A DNA stretch of 64,000 nt from Macrostomum hystrix (GCA_950097015.1 CATNEN010000003.1:7734501-7798500), one strand, 5' to 3'. Counted from the first letter of the stretch, positions 38,848 through 49,387 are shown. Translations and numbers: made by a program. Notes: generated from the letters alone by a model not told the origin.

Positions 38848-39375
38848 CAGTGGCGCAACCAGGTTTTGCCTTAGGGGGGGGCGGTCTTTGTGTACATTGC
38901 CCTATGCGTACATTGCCCTTTGCGTACATTGCCCTTTGCGTACATTGCCCTTTGGGTACATTGCCCTTTGCGTACATTGCCCTTTGCGTACATTGCCCTT
39001 TGCGTACATTGCCCTTTGCGTACATTGCCCCGCGGGTCGAAGGGGGGCGGCTGCCAGGTGGAGCGCGCTCTGTTTCGCTGTTTTCGCCCATCATTCCTGG
39101 GCCAATTTCAAGGGCCGGTAGGGTAGGGCCCAGACGATTTAAAAGGTTTTAAAAATCAGAACGCCCGCACGATTATAATGAAAGCTTGAAAATTAATATA
39201 TGACCAATGGTCTTGGACTTGGTCTTTGGTCTATGTACGTTGGACTTGGGGGACAGGGAATGAGATAAGGTAATAATTATTAAGAAGCGTCTTGGCTTGC
39301 CCTTTGCGTACATTGCCCCCGCGGGCCGAAGGGGGGGGCGGCCGCCACCCCCGCCCCCCCCTGGGTGTGCCACTG
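38848..39375. mobile_element. hAT-like MITE in Wnt intron 3
   Basis: A 528-bp element with imperfect terminal inverted repeats: left CAGTGGCGCAACCAGG and, reading inwards from the right end, CAGTGGCACACCCAGG, followed by G-runs. CAGTG ends are typical of hAT elements. It carries no transposase. The flanking 8 bp (ttcggact and aatttcgt) do not match, so the duplication is lost or my ends are off by a few bases. It contains its own 16-bp array at 38890-39035, plus an isolated repeat unit near its right end (39303). Confidence 0.72.
38890..39035. repeat. 16-bp minisatellite inside the MITE
   Basis: Nine copies of gtacattgccctttgc, with gcgggtcgaagggggg after the last unit. The same unit followed by gcgggccgaagggggg occurs at about 39,303, so the array probably arose inside the element. 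Confidence 0.9.
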
Positions 39376-39532
39376 AATTTCGTTAACACAAATTGCGAAA
39401 CAGATAAATGAGCTGAAACTACGATTTTAATTTTAAGTTCAAAAAATGCAATCAATTTTAGTTTATCGAGAACCGTGTGCCACTGGTTACAATTAAGTAA
39501 ATTATGCGTTTTTAAACCGTGTACTTTTCCAG

Positions 39533-39683
39533 GCGGTAATGAAAACAATGGTTAAAAGATGTCTCTGCCATGGTACCAGCGGCAGCTGCACTTATCGCAC
39601 CTGCTGGCAGGAGGTGGCCAATTTTCAGAAGATCGGCGAGCTGCTTAAACAAGAATACAATAAAGCAGTGAAGGTTGTGCAAG
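39533..39683 (+). CDS. wnt: Wnt gene, exon 4 (lipidation site)
   Basis: Encodes residues 222-271 and the most conserved Wnt segment, KRCLCHGTSGSCTYRTCWQ. By family knowledge the first Ser of CHGxSGSC (Ser237 here) is the palmitoleoylated serine needed for secretion and Frizzled binding; it is intact. The following VANFQKIGELLKQEYNKAV matches the usual amphipathic helix. The acceptor is acttttccag at 39523-39532; the donor gtaaat at 39684 leaves phase 1. ORFs of the MITE end well before it. Confidence 0.93.
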
Positions 39684-39711
39684 GTAAATGTTCAGAGAAT
39701 AAAAAAACCAT

Positions 39712-40302
39712 GGACCACTAGAAGAAGAAGGGTGGGATACTTCGTTTCTTTGAAAATTTATTAAATGCAGATTTTCACGGAAAGATGCACTAGCAAGATA
39801 GAACTTTTTGCGTTTTTTACATGAAAATGTTGATTACTTTTTTGGAAGCAGAGCAAAGTTTGTTCATTTAATATATCTTGCAAAACATGTTGCTTCAAAT
39901 AATAAAAAAGATAATAGTAAATTTATTTTATTTTCGTTTATTTATCTTGGATAACAATAGCCAATCAAAACTATCTGTAGTTACTAACTCAATTTAACAA
40001 TAACTTTCTAATCAAGCATAAGTAGTGTATTACACTCGAGAATTACGTAGAAAACGAAAATAAAATAAAGATCAATTATGTTATGAAAGTTATGAACAAA
40101 TCTTTAAAAAAATCGTTCAAGCAACTTGTTTTGCAAAATATATATTAAAAAAAACAGCATTTGATCTTCTTCCAAAAAAATTATCAACATTTTAGTAAGA
40201 AAATCTGAAAAGTTACTATCTCGCTAGTGTATATTTCCGTGAATACCTGCCTATAATGTAATTTCCAAGAAACGAAGTGTCCCATCCTTCTTCTAGTGGT
40301 CC
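39712..40302. mobile_element. foldback (long inverted-repeat) element in Wnt intron 4
   Basis: The 591-bp stretch begins ggaccactagaagaag and ends with its reverse complement, cttcttctagtggtcc. Similarity between the arms extends about 250 bp inwards with roughly 20 per cent divergence: tacttcgtttctttg, ttttcacggaaa, actagcaagatag, tgcaaaaca and ttattttattttcgttt all have partners on the other arm. It has no coding capacity and is probably a non-autonomous palindromic MITE. Flanking duplications are not evident. Confidence 0.8.
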
Positions 40303-40363
40303 TTGTGAAAAGCACGCGTAGAACTGGTAAAAAAACAAATACCCGCTGTTTGCAACTTCGCAG

Positions 40364-40746
40364 GCAGCCCAGTAAAGATTTTCAATACCGTTCGACCAAC
40401 TCTCGGTGAATCAAATCGACGAAAGCGGCGTCGAATTTTGAACCTGGTCAAAGTGGAAGTGTCCATGGACCGTTTGGTTCGTCCCAGACGCTCCGATCTA
40501 GTCTATTACGAGAATGTGTCCAAAGATTTCTTCTGCGAGCGTCAAACCTATTGGAGTGTGCTGGGAACTCGACAGAGAGTCTGCAACGCTCATGGTGGCA
40601 ACTGCAGCCACATCTGCTGCGGTCGGCCCTACCGCACCGAGTACTATAAGCACGTGGATGCGAAGTGTAATTGTCAATTTATCTGGTGCTGCGAAGTAAA
40701 ATGCGAGACATGCATCACCGACAGGCAGAGAAAGATCTGCAGTTAA
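40364..40746 (+). CDS. wnt: Wnt gene, exon 5 (C-terminal cysteine-rich domain)
   Basis: Encodes residues 272-398 and ends with TAA. DLVYYENVSKDFFCER, LGTRQRVCN, CCGRPY and CNCQFIWCCEVKCETC match the C-terminal Wnt cysteine hairpin domain in order, and the protein ends IC-Ser close to the usual last cysteine. A basic insert, RRKRRR (about residues 290-295), before this domain is unusual and could be a furin-like site. The acceptor is caacttcgcag at 40353-40363. The total model of 398 residues is in the normal Wnt range. No AATAAA was found close downstream. Confidence 0.94.
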
Positions 40747-40879
40747 ATTAGTAAACAATCTTGTCATTTTTCTTGACGATTTTAATGATTAGCTTTTTTT
40801 GCTGGTCCTGGATCAATAAGTTTTTTATTATCGTAGTTTTTCGGAATTCTCGGGGCTTTTTTGGGTGTACATAGATTCT

Positions 40880-41220
40880 CCTAAGGTAGAGATCATGGAA
40901 GGCGTGAGGTTGTTGGAGTGTACATTCTCGTAGGGTAGAGATCATGGAAGGCGTGAGGTTGTTGGAGTGTACATTCTCGTAGGGTAGAGATGATGGAAGG
41001 CGTGAGGTTGTTGGAGTGTACATTCATGTAGGGTAGAGATCGTGGAAGGCGTGAGGTTATTGGAGTGTACATTCTCGTAGGGTAGAGATGATGGAAGGCG
41101 TGAGGTTGTTGGAGTGTACATTCATGTAGGGTAGAGATGATGGAAGGCGTGAGGTTGTTGGAGTGTACATTCATGTAGGGTAGAGATCATGGAAGGCGTG
41201 AGGTTGTTGGATTGTATACA
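40880..41220. repeat. 49-bp minisatellite, family M49, locus 1
   Basis: About seven copies of a 49-bp unit containing gtagggtagagatcatgg, aaggcgtgaggttgttgg and agtgtacattct. Degenerate copies continue to about 41,300. Related units occur at 43.3-44.1 kb and, inverted, at 57.3 kb. Confidence 0.93.
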
Positions 41221-41299
41221 TACATACATTGTATACATACGAGCAGTGTACATGCTCGTAGGATAAAAAGAATCGAAGGCGTTGGGTTAGTGGAGTGCA

Positions 41300-42862
41300 T
41301 ATTCGCACTCTTATAACTCTTATATCATGGGAATGATATCGTGTACTTTATCGCAAGAGGAACTCTTCGTAGGTACATTATCTGGAGGGGAGATAAGGCT
41401 TTAAATTGCTTTGCTTTGTTTATTTGCCATAAATATCAAACCATGTACTTTTTATTAACCTATATTTCTCTTGATTAAAAACGTGTTGCAATTCAAAGGT
41501 TCCAATGAACCTTTCAGTTTCAAGTTTTTGTTCTCTTTAAGTACAATAACTTTTTAGTAAAACCAAATCAAATGCTCTTTTAACTTTACTTATTTTGGTT
41601 ATTTCGCCATTAGGGATTTTAATTGATGTTCTGAAAAGAAATTTAAATCCTTGAAAAATAGAGTAGGGTGCTTTTTTGACTAAATTGTTGCACACGTTTG
41701 TACATATACAGTTTAGTTAAATTAGTTTTCCTTTATTTTTAATCCTATCTCATCACTGCTTTTAGTTTTCATTGTTTCAAAAAGATCAAATTTTGCTTTT
41801 CTTTTATTCAAAAGTGCACATGTTTGTTAAACCAATTGAAAAATGCACCACTACTGACAAGTAGTTTGTAACACCCTACCTCATTTTCGATCATCTTTAT
41901 GCATTGCAGGGCTGTCTCTACAATTAAAAAGTATCAATGAAGCAACACTGAAAAAAGTTGCACTTTTATCGAAAACGAAGTAACGTGCATGAAATGCTGA
42001 AATTCAATGACAATATATTCACTTTCTAAACATAAACTAATGGTTTCTAAAAATAGACTTTGGGTTTCTAAAAATAAACCTTGGGTTTCTAAAAATAGAT
42101 TTCCTAAAATCGACAGTTATAAAATAATTACTGAAGAGGCGTTTGCGTGAAAGTTAAAGTGTTGTGCTATTTAAATCTTGTTTCTTTCTTACATTTAAAA
42201 GTAATTTGCCACTAAATTAGTAAATAGCATATATGTGTGTAACATTCAATGCAAGTTTTGTTCCTCTTTTTTCAAGCATTAACGAACAAATATCATTTTC
42301 AACGAGTTGCAAACATGCAGTGTGTTTTTTAATGACTTTTTTTATCACAATCTTTCGTTCATGATTCATCTGCTCTATCCAGCATCGTTCCCATTGTTTC
42401 GTTGCAGTTTTTAATCGTAGCTGTCTTTTATACCTCGAAATTGTTTACAACTTCAAATTATAAACTACAAAATGTTTGCTGGGCAGTCTATAACTTTGTG
42501 AGCCTGTTCGCTTGTGTTTATTAACTGGAACTAAACATATATGCTATTCACCAGTTGCTATGCCAGACATTATATATATAGACAATGTATTGACAAGTTA
42601 CGCCATGGATCGTAAAAATAGAATTCGTACATGAAAAATGAAGTAAAGTTTTAGAAATTTATTGCATGGCTTAGTCATTCATCAATGTCACATGCATATA
42701 CATGCTCAGATGACTCAACTGACACATTTAATGAGCTATCGTAACATATTATAAGCTCGGTTATGTGTTGGTTCTGTTATTACAAAAATTATTATTTAAT
42801 TCCAGTTCTTCGCTATTTCACTACTGGAAGATTAAGTAGTATAAAAGCATATTCCTCGTTGC
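41300..42862. other. AT-rich intergenic region
   Basis: No gene recognised in 1.5 kb between the Wnt gene and the next gene. It contains three copies of a 21-22 bp unit (gggtttctaaaaata) at about 42,040-42,105 and otherwise plain AT-rich DNA. Confidence 0.5.
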
Positions 42863-42868
42863 TTTATT
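42863..42868 (-). promoter_or_regulatory. polyadenylation signal AATAAA
   Basis: AATAAA on the - strand, 47 bases beyond the stop codon at 42916-42918. Its position supports the terminal exon assigned just upstream. Confidence 0.55.
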
Positions 42869-42915
42869 CCAAAAATTTTTCGCCATTCGTAGCTTTTCAT
42901 ATTTTTCAAAACTGC

Positions 42916-43223
42916 TCAATTCTGTTCAGAGTTCAGTGTCTGTTGCAGAATTTTAATTAGCTTCTGAACTGTCGCCCTTGAGATCGGCTTGGATTCGGTG
43001 CAATTGTTTTCATTGTTGGAAATACCAACGTCTTTCGGTGCCAACGCGTGCTTGTGTTTGTTATCAAGAAGAGTGAAACCAGTTTGCTGATTGTGCTGCT
43101 CGGTTTGTTTAACTGCAGTCCGTTGCGGCATCACAATGAGCATTCTGTCTCGAACTGCGCATTGGTTGATTGTGGTTTGTACTTTAGAGAATGTTGTATT
43201 ACCAACATGTGCAATATATACTA
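42916..43223 (-). CDS. unknown gene X, exon 2 (terminal)
   Basis: A - strand frame with normal amino-acid composition, joined by phase to the poly-Q exon at 44.2-45.0 kb. With the acceptor ctgtctacaag (43234-43224) the join gives ...GQI-VVYIAHVGN, a beta-like hydrophobic stretch. The last residues are KLIKILQQTLNSEQN, followed by a stop and an AATAAA. Alternative acceptors at 43268 (phase 0, rejected) and 43180 (in phase) are possible. I do not recognise the family; the C-terminal third is polar and probably disordered. Confidence 0.5.
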
Positions 43224-43305
43224 CTTGTAGACAGCTTTTAGCCCTAAGTTGGATTGCACCAGTACATGTACATTTCTGTACAGTATTATTACAGTACATT
43301 ATATT

Positions 43306-44082
43306 AGGGTAGGGAGAGTATGGCGTGAGGTTGTTGAAGTGTACATTCTAGTAGGGTAGGGAGAATATGCGTGAGGTTGTTGAAGTGTACATTCTAGTAG
43401 GGTAGGGAGAATATGCGTGAGGTTGTTGAAGTGTACATTCTAGTAGGGTAGGGAGAATATGCGTGAGGTTGTTGAAGTGTACATTTAGTAGGGTAGGGAG
43501 AGTATGGCGTGAGATTGTTCAAGTGTACATTCTATTAGGGTAGGGAGAGTATGGCGTGAGGTTGTTGAAGTGTACATTCTAGTAGGGTAGAGAGTATGCG
43601 TGTGGTTGTTGAAGTGTGCATTCTAGTAGGGTAGAGAGTATGCGTGAGGTTGTTGAAGTGTACATTCTAGTAGGGTAGAGAGTATGCGTGTGGTTGTTGA
43701 AGTGTGCATTCTAGTAGGGTAGAGAGTATGCGTGAGGTTGTTGAAGTGTACATTCTAGTAGGGTAGAGAGTATGCGTGAGGTTGTTGAAGTGTACATTCT
43801 AGTAGGTTAGAGAGTATGCGTGAGGTTGTTAAAGTGTACATTCTAGTAGGGTAGAGAGAGTATGCGTGAGGTTGTTGAAGTGTACATTCTAGTAGGGTAG
43901 AGAGTATGCGTGTGGTTGTTGAAGTGTGCATTCTAGTAGGGTAGAGAGTATGCGTGAGGTTGTTGAAGTGTACATTCTAGTAGGGTAGAGAGTATGCGTG
44001 AGGTTGTTGAAGTGTACATTCTAGTAGGTTAGAGAGTATGCGTGAGGTTGTTGAAGTGTACATTCTGTCGGGATAAAGCGGA
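43306..44082. repeat. minisatellite of family M49, locus 2 (intron of gene X)
   Basis: About 17 copies of a 43-48 bp unit containing agtagggtagagagtatg, gtgaggttgttgaag and tgtacattct. The core is the same as in the 49-bp array at 40.9 kb, but copies here share private changes (ttgttgaag, tctagtaggg), so the two arrays grew separately. The array fills nearly all of the proposed intron. Confidence 0.94.
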
Positions 44083-44167
44083 AGGTTCCTCCATTTAAAG
44101 AATTCCTCTCCGAGTCCTATAAAGCTTGCTTATCAAAAGGTTTTAAATTTATGCAGGCAAGACATAC

Positions 44168-45026
44168 CAATCTGTCCTGGATTTTTGAAAACTGATACTT
44201 TGCTAGCCGCGGCAACTGGAATACTCAGCTGTTTATTTGACGACGGACGATCACGCGAATTGTCGTCACTGGCGTAGGTGCTGCAACTGGACGGACTGAC
44301 GGAATGTCTGTGGCGTCTCGAAGGATTCGAAAGCAAAACTGACGATGCAGTATCTCCAGAGATTGATCCTTCTTGACCAGCAACCGGGGAAGGATTCTTC
44401 GAATCATCGTCAGCTCCGCTCTCGGTAGTTCTATCTTCAACAGACGTCGCAATAACCCGCTCAATCTTCTTTTGTTTTAGCCATGCTTTACATTCAGGAG
44501 ATGCTTCTGTGAATTGCTGCTGCTGCTGCTGCTGCGGTTGCGTCGAAGATGCCGAAACAGAAGCTGGCGATCTTTCAACAAAAATTTCTGAGCTAATGTG
44601 CGATTCCATGCTGCGATTACGACAAGACTGACAGTGAGCTGTAGCCAGCTGCTTCGTCAGAATGGCTTTCACTTCGTCAAGTCGGTTCAGGATCTGCGTT
44701 ATGTAATCCTCCGACTTATTGGTATCAACTCTGTTGCTTAAGTTCTGAGTATAGGCCGACTGTGAAATCTGCTCTACTAGCTGCTGCTGCTGCTGCTGTT
44801 GAACCCTCGTAGATTGCAGGCCAGATGGAAGAATAAATGTGGAACTCCTGTTGCTGACTGATTTCTCTTTCAAACTGGATGTTTCATCTTCAGTGACGGC
44901 TCCGTCAGATGATGTGGTGTCGTAGATGCAGATCACACGACCGTTGCAGCGTTTGTGAAGGCGGTAGGTTTTTGGTTGAGGAATTGGTGCCATTGTCTGG
45001 CCAGAACTGTTGTTCTTGTTGGGCAT
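44168..45026 (-). CDS. unknown gene X, exon 1 (poly-Q protein)
   Basis: Starts at an ATG (45026) and runs 286 codons to a GTATGT donor at 44167 in phase 1; without splicing the frame would stop at 44133. Features in order: a basic N-terminus with KTYRLHKRCNG and VICIYD (residues about 20-38), a Ser/Thr-rich acidic stretch, Gln7 (about 76-82), a likely coiled coil ITQILNRLDEVKAILTKQ (about 109-126) followed by CQSC, a second Gln7 (about 163-170), and a Ser-rich tail. This looks like a nuclear or cytoplasmic regulatory protein, but that is only inference from composition. No signal peptide. The two poly-Q tracts are CAG repeats and likely to vary in length. An upstream in-frame TTG at 45047 is not needed. 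Confidence 0.6.
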
Positions 45027-45617
45027 TTTATACAATCGGCTTGTCAAGCTAGTAACTACTTGATTACCCGGTTAGGACAATAGTTAAATTTTTTGAAGTA
45101 ATGATGTTGCGTAATTTGCACGCTAAAGATTTGCCATAGACTTGTTTTATGATGAATCAGATTACTTGGCGTCATTAAAAATACGTTTTCTGATTTATAA
45201 AGACAATGAAGTGTAATGATTTCAGATCATATTTTTACTTAATCTACTTAACTATGTCCAGCTCGTTATGGTTTCTTCCTGAATTACTTGTACTCACCAC
45301 AGCATGTTCATGTCCTGAGCCCTCTACTCACTCACTCTCCTATCCCCTCTCATTTGTATTTTGTATTTAGGATTGATTCAATAGTATAATTTCATTTTTC
45401 GCTGAATCTCTCGACGATGCTGACATCGGACAACTCTGATCGTTAGTTGATCAACAAATGACAATGAGAGGTATCGAAGGTGAGCCATTCTAATCTAATC
45501 TGCACTCTAAAAACCATTAGCTCACTCAGAATCAATCACTTATTTTTCTGGTGTCTATTTTGTTTGCCCAATCGACATTGGTAGATAAAGAAGTGATTCT
45601 GCGCGATAGCCCACTAT
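45027..45617. other. 5' flank of gene X
   Basis: No gene seen. Contains at about 45,400-45,431 a motif (cgctgaatctctcgacgatg) that recurs at 49.54 kb (inverted) and 50.37 kb, probably a relic of a dispersed element. Confidence 0.5.
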
Positions 45618-45624
45618 TACTTTT

Positions 45625-45630
<6 letters not shown>

Positions 45631-45656
<26 letters not shown>

Positions 45657-46009
45657 TGCAGGAGGGCTGCGAGCAGTGCACATCGTTTGGTGACACTAGA
45701 CCCGCAGCCAGCGAGGAGGCAATTCTGCCCATTTCGCTGACTCCTGAGCACACACGCACACAGATACTGTACGCAGGCACATGCTCACACAGGTGTGTAC
45801 ATCTGCCCTGACTTTCTCATCGTCAGGCAGTGTACACTCTCACTGTGCCTTGGAGGTTGGCCCTCAAGGGCGTAAATTGCACGACAAGCCCCCAAGCCTT
45901 CTCTCCGCGGCTGCGCCCCAAATAAATGTGGCCTCGCCGTGGAATCGAACTTAGGGACCTTGGTGCGAGAGGCAAACGCGTTAACCGCTTTGCCACCGAC
46001 CCCCCCCCC
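45631..46009 (-). mobile_element. tRNA-derived SINE, family 1, copy 2 (with target duplication)
   Basis: On the - strand: tRNA-like head with A box TGGCAAAGCGG (45985-45995) and B box GTTCGATTCC (45941-45950), a body shared with the copy at 37.6 kb, and a (TTA)n tail at 45631-45655. The 13-bp duplication TACTTTTACATTA flanks it exactly (45618-45630 and 46010-46022). Together these show insertion by LINE-assisted retroposition. Confidence 0.92.
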
Positions 46010-46387
46010 TACTTTTACATTAGGACATTCATGCTTTTTTCAAGCCGTCAGACTGTCAAAGTCCGCAGGAAGAAAACAATGAAACGTGACCAGACTAATT
46101 TCAATGTTTATTTGTTATAGTAACAGATTTAAAAATCTTTTTTTAATAAAAAGTTAGTTTTTGTGAAAATTGAGCAGCAAACAAAGAGCAGAGAGTTTCT
46201 TATAATGAACTGATTTCTTTTAAAACACGGATGTCGTAAAATTCGCGTAAAGTTTTAAACGACTTTCAAATGGATGAAATTCGCGGTTTAAAAAACTTGT
46301 TAGCCATATCGCCCTGATCCTAGAAGATGACCAGACAGTTCTGAAATGAATGAATCGTTTTTTAATAATTTGCAACAATTTTTTTTA

Positions 46388-46830
46388 TTAATTCAATAAC
46401 CAATGAAAAAACTGACACTCGATTGGAAAAAATCGCGTACCAATTCCGTAAGCGACCACTTCGCACAGCTCAAGCACGGCTGGCACTGCTTTGTCGCGGA
46501 CAGAGCAACTTCTCATAGCAACTGAGACCACATTGGCTTTCACATCACCGCAGTCAAATGAGACGCTCTCAGTGCTCAGATGTGAGCTGTCTATTATTGT
46601 TCTGCAGCTGCTGTTGCCGGCTGTGACCTCGATGATTCGACAAGGCGACTTCGGTTTCGTCTCGGCATCTGTTGGTGATGTTGTTGGCACGGCTGGTTCT
46701 GAGCAGTACTCCAGGTGAACTTGGCCTATGTTGTAGGCACGCGAGAGATGACCACGCCAACTGCTATTGACAAGCTTCTCATTGTTGAAGATTGCTGCTT
46801 TTGGCTGGCAGGAACTGCTTAGCAGCCTGA
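46388..46830 (-). CDS. secreted protein L1, exon 3 (terminal)
   Basis: Last exon of a - strand gene (residues 237-382). The segment around FDCGDVKANVVSVAMRS and LELCEVVAYG resembles the end of a fucolectin or F5/8C domain (CEVEVYG-type last strand), with a Thr/Pro linker before it (about residues 266-278). The start is placed after ctgtcagttcag because this acceptor gives phase 2+1 agreement with exon 2 and the other nearby AG does not. Stop TAA at 46388-46390 overlaps a possible AATAAA. Eight cysteines suggest an extracellular fold. Confidence 0.55.
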
Positions 46831-46992
46831 CTGAACTGACAGATTTTGACATCGATTGTCGCGATTGTCGACAGGATGTGAAATTTAACAGTCGATTGTC
46901 TGTTGTGGGAGATCAGTAAAATTATTATCAATGATGTACTCATAATGAAGGAACGGTGGATGGTGTCACATCAATCACATTCACTTCTAGTG

Positions 46993-47145
46993 TAGCCACG
47001 CAGAGAAGGCTTGGGGCTTGTCGTTAAATTTACTCCCTAATTAGGGGCTTAAATCATAAAAGCTCGGTAAAAGTGAGCACACAGCCTGACGATGAGAAAG
47101 TCAGGGCAGGTGTAAACACATGTGTGAGTTTGTGTAAAAAAAAAC
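46993..47145 (+). mobile_element. SINE family 1, truncated copy 3
   Basis: Contains gagagaaggcttgg-like, ggggcttgtcg and gatgagaaagtcagggcag, matching the reverse complement of copies 1 and 2. It lacks the tRNA head. It lies in intron 2 of the secreted-protein gene L1, antisense to that gene, and is more diverged than the other copies. Confidence 0.82.
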
Positions 47146-47214
47146 AAGTAACCACCGGCTTCGTCTAAATTATAGTTTTTTTGTTTTAATTGCCGATGTT
47201 CGAGTTATTCATAC

Positions 47215-47835
47215 CGGTGTCGACCACACGAAGGCCACAAATTGGCCGCGTTTCTATGGCCTGCCACTCCGTCGCAGAGTTATCCGTCGTCGGAGCCACA
47301 GCAGGCGTCGTAGTCGATGCCATCGTCGTTGTCTCCTCGGCGGACCGGATTCCAACAACGATCGCGCCGACTCTATTGCCGGCTCCAACGGCGCCGCAGT
47401 TGAATATCCCGATGTAGGTGCCAAGCTGTTCAAGGCGACAGGGGCGCTGCGGCTCGTTGAAATCCCAGGACCGACTGGCGACGAAGATAGTCTCAGGCAA
47501 GGCTCCATCTCGACTATCAATGTCGCGTTTCATGAGGCTGCCTTTGATGACAACGCGTTGAAGACCAACTGGCCGATTGAAGTTACCAAGCCATATCCAT
47601 CTGGTTGAATCTCGTCTGGGACAATCCACCGGGTAGCCGCTGTAGATTTTCCAACAATCGGCATCGTCGCTTGGCAACTCGCTAGCAGCGGACTCGTCGA
47701 GCTCCAGTTCCGCATGTTGATTTCGGAGCCGAAGGGAAAGTGGCGACACAGTTCCCTGAGTTGTGCCTTTCGAGTCGGGCGTCGATTTTCGTTTGTGTTC
47801 GTCGATCCAACGACACGACTTAAAGGCCAGGGTGG
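47215..47835 (-). CDS. secreted protein L1, exon 2 (galactose-binding-like domain)
   Basis: Encodes residues 30-235. WIWLGNFNRPVGLQRVVIKG (about residues 107-126) matches the strand pattern of F5/8C-type and fucolectin domains (W..DLG....I..V.I..), followed by LPETIFVA and IGIFNCGA, and then a Thr-rich linker. The acceptor is tttcctgcctgcag (47849-47836) and the donor GTATGA at 47214, both phase 1. The domain is more diverged than that of the neighbouring + strand gene, and the class assignment is an inference. Confidence 0.58.
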
Positions 47836-47864
47836 CTGCAGGCAGGAAACGTTCAGTGTTAGGC

Positions 47865-48315
47865 AGAATAGGTGTTAGATAGGACAGGTGTTAGACAGGT
47901 GTTAGATAGGACAGGTGTTAGACAGGAAAGGTGGTAGACAGGACAGGTGTTAGACAGAACAGGTGTTAGACAGAACAGGTGTTAAATAGGACAGGTGTTA
48001 GACAGCACAAGGTGTTAGACAGGACAGGTGGTAGACAGGACAGGTGTTAGACAGAACAGGTGTTAGATAGAACATGTGTTAGACTGAAAATGTGTTAGAC
48101 AGGACACGTGTTAGACAGGACACGTGCTAGACAGGACAGAAGTTAGCCAGGTGTTAGATAGGTGTTAGACAGGTGTTAGACAGAACAGGTGTTAGACAGG
48201 TGTTAGACAGAACAGGTGTTAGACAGTTGTTAGACAGGACAGGTGCTAGACAGAACAGGTGTTAGACAGGACACGTGTTAGACAGGACAGGTGTTAGACA
48301 GGTCAGGTGTTAGAT
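47865..48315. repeat. acaggtgttag minisatellite in L1 intron 1
   Basis: Irregular array of 11- and 17-bp units, acaggtgttag and acaggtgttagacagga, about 28 copies. The reverse complement of its unit (cctgtctaaca) also appears in the 20-bp array at 57.06 kb. Confidence 0.92.
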
Positions 48316-48364
48316 AGATGGGGATAAAAGTATTTAAAATAAAAAAACGTAATGCAACACTTAC

Positions 48365-48449
48365 TGAACTCAGGCATTGATTCAGCCATAGCAAATTGAA
48401 GTTCACACAAAATAAAAGAGGCAATAAGAGATATAATAAAAATCTTCAT
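48365..48449 (-). CDS. secreted protein L1, exon 1 (signal peptide)
   Basis: ATG at 48449 opens 28 codons: MKIFIISLIASFILCELQ-type signal peptide with a strongly hydrophobic core, then a GTAAGT donor at 48364, phase 1, matching the acceptor of exon 2. An upstream in-frame ATG at 48506 would add 19 residues before the signal; the inner ATG gives a better signal peptide. The complete model is 382 residues. It starts 938 bp from the start of the + strand gene L2, transcribed the other way. Confidence 0.62.
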
Positions 48450-49387
48450 TGTCTTTTTTCGTATTTTGTTGAAGATTTTTAGAAGATGTTGAAAGCAGCG
48501 AAACATAGTTCCACATCATATTTATAATATTTGCTGTTTTTGATAATTATATGTTTCCTCATCGCATTTGTTTTTCGTTAACAACAGTTGACCCCACGTG
48601 ACCCCAAAAAAGACAGCGAACATTGCAAGGCTAAAAATGCATTCAGAACAACGTCCAAGCAAAAGCTATAAAACACTGTTTCTCATAGTATAACAAATAT
48701 GACCATAGAAACGACCGATTTAATCTCACGGTCGATATGAAACCGTTTATTTTGCTTTGCTTATTAAAATGTTTTTTCGAGATTTTTCTTAGACTATACC
48801 CTGAGCACTGTGTTTTTTTCATGGATAGGGTTTTTCCGTTACATCGACACACCTGTAATTAAAGTGTAAAAAATAACAAAAAAATTGCGAGGCGTGAGAA
48901 AGCTTACATTGTTCTACTAAATTTAGAAAACATTGGCTGGATTTTTTGGTTTGACTATAAGGCAACTAGATTAAACTACTTTTTGCATCTGAAACTAGTC
49001 AGTAGAGTAATGCGCATTTTAGAATTTTAAAGCAATTTCATGCTACTGATGAGTAGTAGTCTTATAAAATTCATTAATTATCTAATGAGTTTTGTCTTAT
49101 TTACGAATAAAAACATGATGTACACGCGCACAACTCGAACAATAAAGTATATTTAATAACTTTACCTTCCTTTAAGTGTTACAAAGTCCCATTTGTTGAA
49201 AATTTTGTTTTTAGAACACCCGGTATAAAATTGGCCTCACAAATAGTTAAAAAAATTTAGACCTCGTACTAGCCAATCAAACGCAAGCTCAATTCCCCAG
49301 ACTAAATTTCTTCATCCCGCGCTCCCTAATAAAAAAATGGGAAGAAATGTCCCAAAAACAATAGTGTATGCTGAAGAGATAAAAAAC
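48450..49387. promoter_or_regulatory. shared 5' region of two divergent genes
   Basis: Unique AT-rich DNA between the start codons of the divergent genes L1 (-) and L2 (+). No TATA box or other element is certain. A short upstream frame (ATG at 49337, nine codons) lies in what would be the 5' UTR of L2. The - strand frame at 48643-48852 has no signature. Confidence 0.4.

Noticed and set aside
38735-39373. Frames with Ala-Met-Tyr-Ala-Lys-Gly-type repeats
   Set aside because: Translation of the 16-bp array inside the MITE in Wnt intron 3.
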